DNA of 10,996 nucleotides from Desulfobacterales bacterium S5133MH16 (lineage in GTDB: Bacteria; Desulfobacterota; Desulfobacteria; Desulfobacterales; UBA11574). The notes under the pieces are model-generated. The model had not been told where the DNA came from and did not search any database. It saw only the letters and a list, made by a program, of their open reading frames with translations. The stretch spans positions 1-10,996 of the forward strand of contig MAXL01000131.1 in the NCBI GenBank assembly GCA_001751005.1. The letters are read 5' to 3'. A program made the translations under genes and the position numbers. Below are positions 6,612 to 10,996 of the stretch, piece by piece (position 1 is the stretch's first letter; every line of letters starts with the position of its first letter).

Positions 6612-9600
6612 TTAGGCTTGTTTTACCTTTATTAAGTCTTGATAAACCGACCCTTCACGGCCGTCAATACTGATATGGTCTCCGGATTTAAAAACCACTT
6701 CGTTAAATCGACAGCTTTTATCTTTTTCCTGGCAGACAAGGTTTCCGCATCCGACAATACAAGTTTTGCCAAGCCGGTAGGCCACAACAGCAGCATGGGA
6801 TGTTACGCCGCCCCGGGCCGTAAGAAGGCCGTCCGCCGCATATATTTCCCTGATGTCATCAGGAACGGTATCATTCCTTACAAGAACTAAATATGTTTCA
6901 GGTTCTATGGTTCTCCATTGATCGATTTCTTTCAGGCTGAAAACTATCCGTCCGCTCATTGCTCCGCCGCTGACCCCGATACCATGTCCTAATAATTTAT
7001 CCTCCGTAATATCTCCAAGGTCAAAGGTTAAAACTTTCTTTCTTTCTCGAATGGCCATATCACGGCACTGAAGCAGGTACAAATCTTCAATACCGGAACC
7101 TTCAAAAGTGAATTCCATTTCCTGAGGGCTCCATCCTTTCATGTGAATCAACTCATTGGTCCACTCTTTTAACGCGTTATAAATTTCAGGGAAATGGGTT
7201 TCAAGGGTTATATCGGTTTCCCTCATCTCGACATCCTGCTGTATAATGGATATTGGCAGGGTGGCCACAAGACCCGAAGCCACATCCTCACCCTGATTTC
7301 CGATAGTAAAATCACCCCACAACCTCAAGCTGTCCTCCGACCATCTGGGATTATGAGTAAAAATGATACCGGCGCCCGATTGTCTGGAAAGGTTTCCGTA
7401 AACCATTTCTTGAACCGTAGCGGCCGTGCCCCAGTCATCGGATATCCCCATGATCTTACGGTAGGCTCTTGCTTTGGAAGACTCCCAGGAACCGAAAACA
7501 TTTTTAATGGTTACGTAAAACTGTTCAAAAGGATCATCAATAACATCAATCCCTGAATTCTTTATCATACTCTTATAGGTCATTGCCACTTTTTGCATCT
7601 GCATACCGTCAAATTCTCTTTTAAACCCGATACCCGCCCTTCGCTTCATTTCGCCGATAATTGCATCAAAATCATCCCTTTCCAGGCCAAAAGCCATGCC
7701 GTAACATTGCAGAAACCGGCGATAACAATCCCAAGCAAACCAGGCATTACCGGTACGCTCTGCAATGCCGGCTGCAATTTCTTCATTCATCCCAACATTA
7801 AGAAACGTATCCATCATTCCGGGTTGTGAAATGGACGATCCGCTCCTTACGGAAAAAAGAAGAGGATTATTAGGATCGCCAAATATTTTGCCCGTCACTT
7901 TTTCAAGATCAGCGATATGTTTCTCTAATTGTTCCCTGAAATTCTGTTTTGCCGGTGGATAATTGTCTATGATCTCTCTACTTCGGAATGTTTCAGTTGT
8001 TATAATAAAACCCGGGGGTACCGGCAGGCCTAAATTTTTCAGCCTGACCAGGTTCAACCCTTTATTACCCAGATAAATAATGCCGGAAACCCGATTAGGA
8101 ACGTTGTTCATAGACGTCATCGCCTTTTCAGGATCATAAAGGAGAAGATCCTGAAGTTTATCCTTGGGCAGTTTGTTGGATTGCTGAAAAAGGGTGTTTA
8201 AGATCCGGCTTAACAATAGATCCAATTGCTGGAGCGCCAATGAAAAGGCTATCCGCTCCCGGAAAAAAATTTCCGAGACCCTGTGTTTCAGCTTTTCGTG
8301 GTCAATTGCACCGCTCTGTGGGAGGTATTTCGGCAGAATCTGATCAAAAGATATCTGAGACAGAATCTGGCTAAGATTTTCTCCATGAATATTATTAAAA
8401 TAGTCATTGATGATATTTCTTGCCGCCTGAGCAAACCCCTTAAAAATATCAAGATACTGGGTGAAAGTGAATCTCCTGGCTTCAAGTGAATGGGCCAACA
8501 TGTCAAGCTGAAGTTCAATCTCAACCGATGGCGTTCCATCAAGCTTCAACGCTTTGTAAAACAACCGAAACCAGTCGTAAATCTGAAAAAAAGTGGCTTT
8601 TGTTATCAGGCTGAGATCAACATTTTCCACAAGTTCTTCAAAAAAAACATTGACCAGAGATTCTATTCGAAATGTAAGTCCCAGTGCGTCAAATTTCATT
8701 TCGCGATAGCTGCCGTACATGGAAGGGATATCTATGGTAATATGTCTTTTCTTATAAATATCCTCTTTTATTTCATATTTCTGATCTGAAAGTATTATTT
8801 TTTTCAACGCTTCCAGGTAGTCGAGGAGCCCGAAAATCTTTTTAGTTAAATCAGGCTCTGCCAGAGCTTTTTGCAGCCTTCCCAAATCAGGAAAGGCTTC
8901 CGACCTGAGTTGAGCAAGATAGTTTTCCATTTCGATAAAATCGAGGTTGTATTTCTGGTTCAAAAGTTTGTAAAAGTTTACGGCAAGTTCCACCCTCCTC
9001 GAATCTTGCTCTGATACGCCGGATACCCCTTCAACAAGGCGCTTTATTTGATCGTCTTTAATTGTAATAAGTCCGTCCGGTAAAGAGACCCCCTTTTCTT
9101 TAAGATGTGAGATTACCCGGTGAACCCCATCGATGTATGGCCCTTTGATATGGATTTCTTGGTAAATATCCGGTGGAACTAAAAGCTCTAAAGAGTCTTT
9201 TTCTTTTGTTTCCCAAAAATTAAAGGTTGCCTCCATAAGATCGATGATCCGGTTACTGCTTTCCACATGGCTCTGCTTGCGCAAAAAATGTATAAGCGGA
9301 TCTCTTCGACCCGATATTTCATCAATTTCCGTAGAAATATCCCTGAGCTTTCCTTCTGCACCGATATCGTTAAAGTACACGGGAAAAAGTCTGCAAAGCT
9401 GCTTGCCCAGGTTATAGACAGGGGCAATGCCGCTGTTTAATAACCGGGTAATATCCCGGGGAAAAAGGTCTATATCTTTAATAAACACCCCGCACACGGA
9501 AAGATGGATGATAAGGTATGAAACAAGTCGGGTTGACCACATTGGATTCAGCTCAATCAGCTCAAGCCATGTCCTTATGTTTAAAATGTGGGCGGTATTA

Positions 9601-10790
9601 AAATCTATTTGCCAGTCGTTTTTGACACCTTTGATCATGGGTGACTGAAAGCCTAAATCGATTACGTAATCGATAAAAAATGCCACAAGATCCCTGTCGT
9701 CGGTTTTATAAACCCCTTTCCCCATATTCAAAATACAATTCAATGCGGTTGCAGGGTAATTACCGGCGCTGGTTTTTAATATGGAAAAGGTTTTATGAAT
9801 CAGGCTTCCGATATTCAGATTGCTCTCATGAGCAATGAGCCAGCTCAATGTTCTGTTGATATCCCGTAACGCTTCCTCATGGATCATCGACAGTCCGACG
9901 ATATTCATTATATGGAAAAGAAAAATAAGCTTCCACCGGTTGCCCCAAACGGTTTTAGCGCTTTCATTTAGAAGACTCTGAGGAATTTTCCGGTACGTTT
10001 CTACAAACTGGTCGTAACCCGGAAGCATTAATAATTTTTTCAGAACATCTTCGGATTCAATGTTTTTGAACTGAGCGATTTTTTCAAGTCTGCTTTTATA
10101 CCCGCTGATCTGTTTGTGGGATATAATCTGAAAAAATTTCTTTAAATTTTCCGGATTGTCAATTTTTTCAGCCTCTTGTTCAAACCAGGTCCAAGGATCT
10201 TTTTCAGTTAGCCAGTAACTATAGATATGATCATAGTATTTTATGAGAAGCAGATTGACGGCATTACAACCCTCTGCAATTTCAGATGAATAATTTAAAA
10301 GCGCATCCGCCAGTTTCCTTATCTGATAGAAACTTTTAACAAACAAAAAGAAATCATCCCCATCATACGCTCTAATACGATTAAATGCGTCATCGATCAG
10401 CGGCTTGAATCTTTTAAAGTCGGAGCCGGATTCCTTTATAATTTTTTGAATAAAAAGGAGAAAGTTGTCCACGGCATCGGCCCTGACGTCCATATCGCTT
10501 TTTGATTCAATTGCGCGTATAAAAATATCCAATAAAAGTTCTGTGGCTTCGGGTCCCTTTGGGTGGCTTTTTAAAAGATGAAAATAATCGAGGGAATAAA
10601 CTCTCGCTTCATGCACAATAAACTGCCAGTTTTTATAAGGATGCGAGAGCTCTTTCAGCAGGGTATTCAATCCTTCCAGGATGCCGTAATATTTAGACAT
10701 CACCTCTTGCAGTATTGAATATTTTTCATCGATGGTGACATCGACATGGTAGTCTGCGATATTAACCTCAAGTGCTTTTGACTGTATCAT
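6612..10790 (-). CDS. Giant PPDK-like dikinase: helical N-terminal region + ATP-grasp + phosphohistidine domain, no PEP/pyruvate barrel
   Basis: The protein has 1392 residues. Residues about 895-1245 match the nucleotide-binding (ATP-grasp) part of PPDK: LGNKGLNLVRLKNLGLPVPPGF (split here as LGNKGLNL and GLPVPPGF, 907-928), SVRSGSSISQPGMMDT (980-995), GNAWFAWDCYRRF (1014-1026), DDWGTAATVQEMVYGN (1118-1133), NQGEDVASG (1165-1173). Residues about 1260-1390 are the phosphohistidine domain; GGVTSHAAVVA puts the phospho-accepting His at 1332. The protein then stops, so the C-terminal PEP/pyruvate TIM barrel of true PPDK is missing. Residues 1-890 are mostly helical and acidic/hydrophobic in pattern, with no domain I recognise, no signal peptide and no membrane helix. 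It should autophosphorylate on His-1332 from ATP; the acceptor is unknown. The start is ATG 10790 with GGGGAG 4 nt upstream; TTG 10793 is too close to the box. The frame is intact throughout. Confidence 0.85.
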   Translation of the reverse strand: MIQSKALEVNIADYHVDVTIDEKYSILQEVMSKYYGILEGLNTLLKELSHPYKNWQFIVHEARVYSLDYFHLLKSHPKGPEATELLLDIFIRAIESKSDMDVRADAVDNFLLFIQKIIKESGSDFKRFKPLIDDAFNRIRAYDGDDFFLFVKSFYQIRKLADALLNYSSEIAEGCNAVNLLLIKYYDHIYSYWLTEKDPWTWFEQEAEKIDNPENLKKFFQIISHKQISGYKSRLEKIAQFKNIESEDVLKKLLMLPGYDQFVETYRKIPQSLLNESAKTVWGNRWKLIFLFHIMNIVGLSMIHEEALRDINRTLSWLIAHESNLNIGSLIHKTFSILKTSAGNYPATALNCILNMGKGVYKTDDRDLVAFFIDYVIDLGFQSPMIKGVKNDWQIDFNTAHILNIRTWLELIELNPMWSTRLVSYLIIHLSVCGVFIKDIDLFPRDITRLLNSGIAPVYNLGKQLCRLFPVYFNDIGAEGKLRDISTEIDEISGRRDPLIHFLRKQSHVESSNRIIDLMEATFNFWETKEKDSLELLVPPDIYQEIHIKGPYIDGVHRVISHLKEKGVSLPDGLITIKDDQIKRLVEGVSGVSEQDSRRVELAVNFYKLLNQKYNLDFIEMENYLAQLRSEAFPDLGRLQKALAEPDLTKKIFGLLDYLEALKKIILSDQKYEIKEDIYKKRHITIDIPSMYGSYREMKFDALGLTFRIESLVNVFFEELVENVDLSLITKATFFQIYDWFRLFYKALKLDGTPSVEIELQLDMLAHSLEARRFTFTQYLDIFKGFAQAARNIINDYFNNIHGENLSQILSQISFDQILPKYLPQSGAIDHEKLKHRVSEIFFRERIAFSLALQQLDLLLSRILNTLFQQSNKLPKDKLQDLLLYDPEKAMTSMNNVPNRVSGIIYLGNKGLNLVRLKNLGLPVPPGFIITTETFRSREIIDNYPPAKQNFREQLEKHIADLEKVTGKIFGDPNNPLLFSVRSGSSISQPGMMDTFLNVGMNEEIAAGIAERTGNAWFAWDCYRRFLQCYGMAFGLERDDFDAIIGEMKRRAGIGFKREFDGMQMQKVAMTYKSMIKNSGIDVIDDPFEQFYVTIKNVFGSWESSKARAYRKIMGISDDWGTAATVQEMVYGNLSRQSGAGIIFTHNPRWSEDSLRLWGDFTIGNQGEDVASGLVATLPISIIQQDVEMRETDITLETHFPEIYNALKEWTNELIHMKGWSPQEMEFTFEGSGIEDLYLLQCRDMAIRERKKVLTFDLGDITEDKLLGHGIGVSGGAMSGRIVFSLKEIDQWRTIEPETYLVLVRNDTVPDDIREIYAADGLLTARGGVTSHAAVVAYRLGKTCIVGCGNLVCQEKDKSCRFNEVVFKSGDHISIDGREGSVYQDLIKVKQA

Positions 10791-10805
10791 CAAACTCCCC
10801 TAATA

Positions 10806-10840
10806 ATTGAAGATTGAAAATTGAAGATTGAAAATTGAAT
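10806..10840. repeat. 7-bp tandem repeat array (five ATTGAAR units) upstream of the dikinase gene
   Basis: Five perfect-phase heptamers alternate ATTGAAG, ATTGAAA, ATTGAAG, ATTGAAA, ATTGAAT, so there is a 14-bp higher-order period as in the 6574-6608 array. It begins about 15 bp upstream of the dikinase start codon and lies in its probable leader. A weaker opposed copy (AATCGTCAACCTTCAT) is near 10863-10878. Confidence 0.85.
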
Positions 10841-10940
10841 AACCGGAGAATTCACCTTAAATAATCGTCAACCTTCATTTTTAAAGGTTACCAGATTTAG
10901 TGTTTTTTTTCAAGAGAACAAGTTAGTTCGCTTCGCTCAC

Positions 10941-10996
10941 AATTGGAATGAGGGAATATTGGAACACTGGAATATTGGGTTCTGGGAAAATGGCAA
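10941..10996. repeat. Degenerate 8-bp-period repeat running to the window edge
   Basis: Seven octamers hold phase: AATTGGAA, TGAGGGAA, TATTGGAA, CACTGGAA, TATTGGGT, TCTGGGAA, AATGGCAA, with consensus NNNTGGAA. The tract reaches the last base of the window and may continue. No gene is supported in 10841-10996; the sequence between the two arrays holds only an A/T-rich run and a short GTTCGCTTCGCTCAC stretch. Confidence 0.65.

Noticed and set aside
6574..10840. Heptamer arrays as a CRISPR
   Set aside because: Units are 7 bp, contiguous and without unique spacers; no cas-like genes are present.
10841..10940. Promoter for the dikinase gene (TTGAAA at about 10914-10909 with a TAACCT box 17 nt further on, minus strand)
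   Set aside because: The -10 match is poor and the region is AT-rich, so chance matches are expected; not strong enough to annotate.

Overview
The window reads as part of a sulfate-reducing bacterium's chromosome, most likely Desulfobacterota (Desulfobacterales-like). The main reason is an almost complete qrcABCD set on the minus strand. Qrc is the menaquinone reductase that takes electrons from periplasmic cytochrome c3 in sulfate reducers. The host assignment is inferred from gene content; no rRNA or other taxonomic marker is present.

All six genes lie on the minus strand, so transcription runs from high to low coordinates. In that order they are: (1) 10790-6612, a 1392-residue protein with a C-terminal pyruvate phosphate dikinase (PPDK) core, made of an ATP-grasp domain and a phosphohistidine domain, after about 890 unrecognised helical residues; (2) 6467-5211, a long, divergent glyceraldehyde-3-phosphate dehydrogenase; (3) 4992-4189, qrcA, a membrane-anchored multihaem cytochrome c; (4) 3985-1760, qrcB, a Tat-exported molybdopterin-oxidoreductase-like subunit that appears to have lost its Mo ligand; (5) 1677-859, qrcC, a four-cluster ferredoxin-like subunit; (6) 822 to beyond base 1, qrcD, an NrfD-type membrane subunit cut by the window edge. 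A good sigma-70-type promoter lies just upstream of qrcA. It suggests the Qrc genes have their own transcription start, separate from the dikinase/gap pair.

No stretch over 300 bases lacks a gene. The larger gaps are not empty. Those between qrcC and qrcB, qrcB and qrcA, gap and the dikinase gene, and the one upstream of the dikinase gene all carry degenerate 7-bp tandem repeats built on ATTGAAR (reverse CTTCAAT). Two gaps also carry an 8-bp-period variant. These resemble short tandemly repeated repetitive (STRR) elements.

The most unusual observations are a perfect 18-bp inverted repeat inside the qrcA coding sequence, just before and into its membrane anchor; the very large dikinase-like protein without a PEP/pyruvate barrel; and the repeats with a 7-bp phase. 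No mobile element, CRISPR array, tRNA or rRNA was seen.
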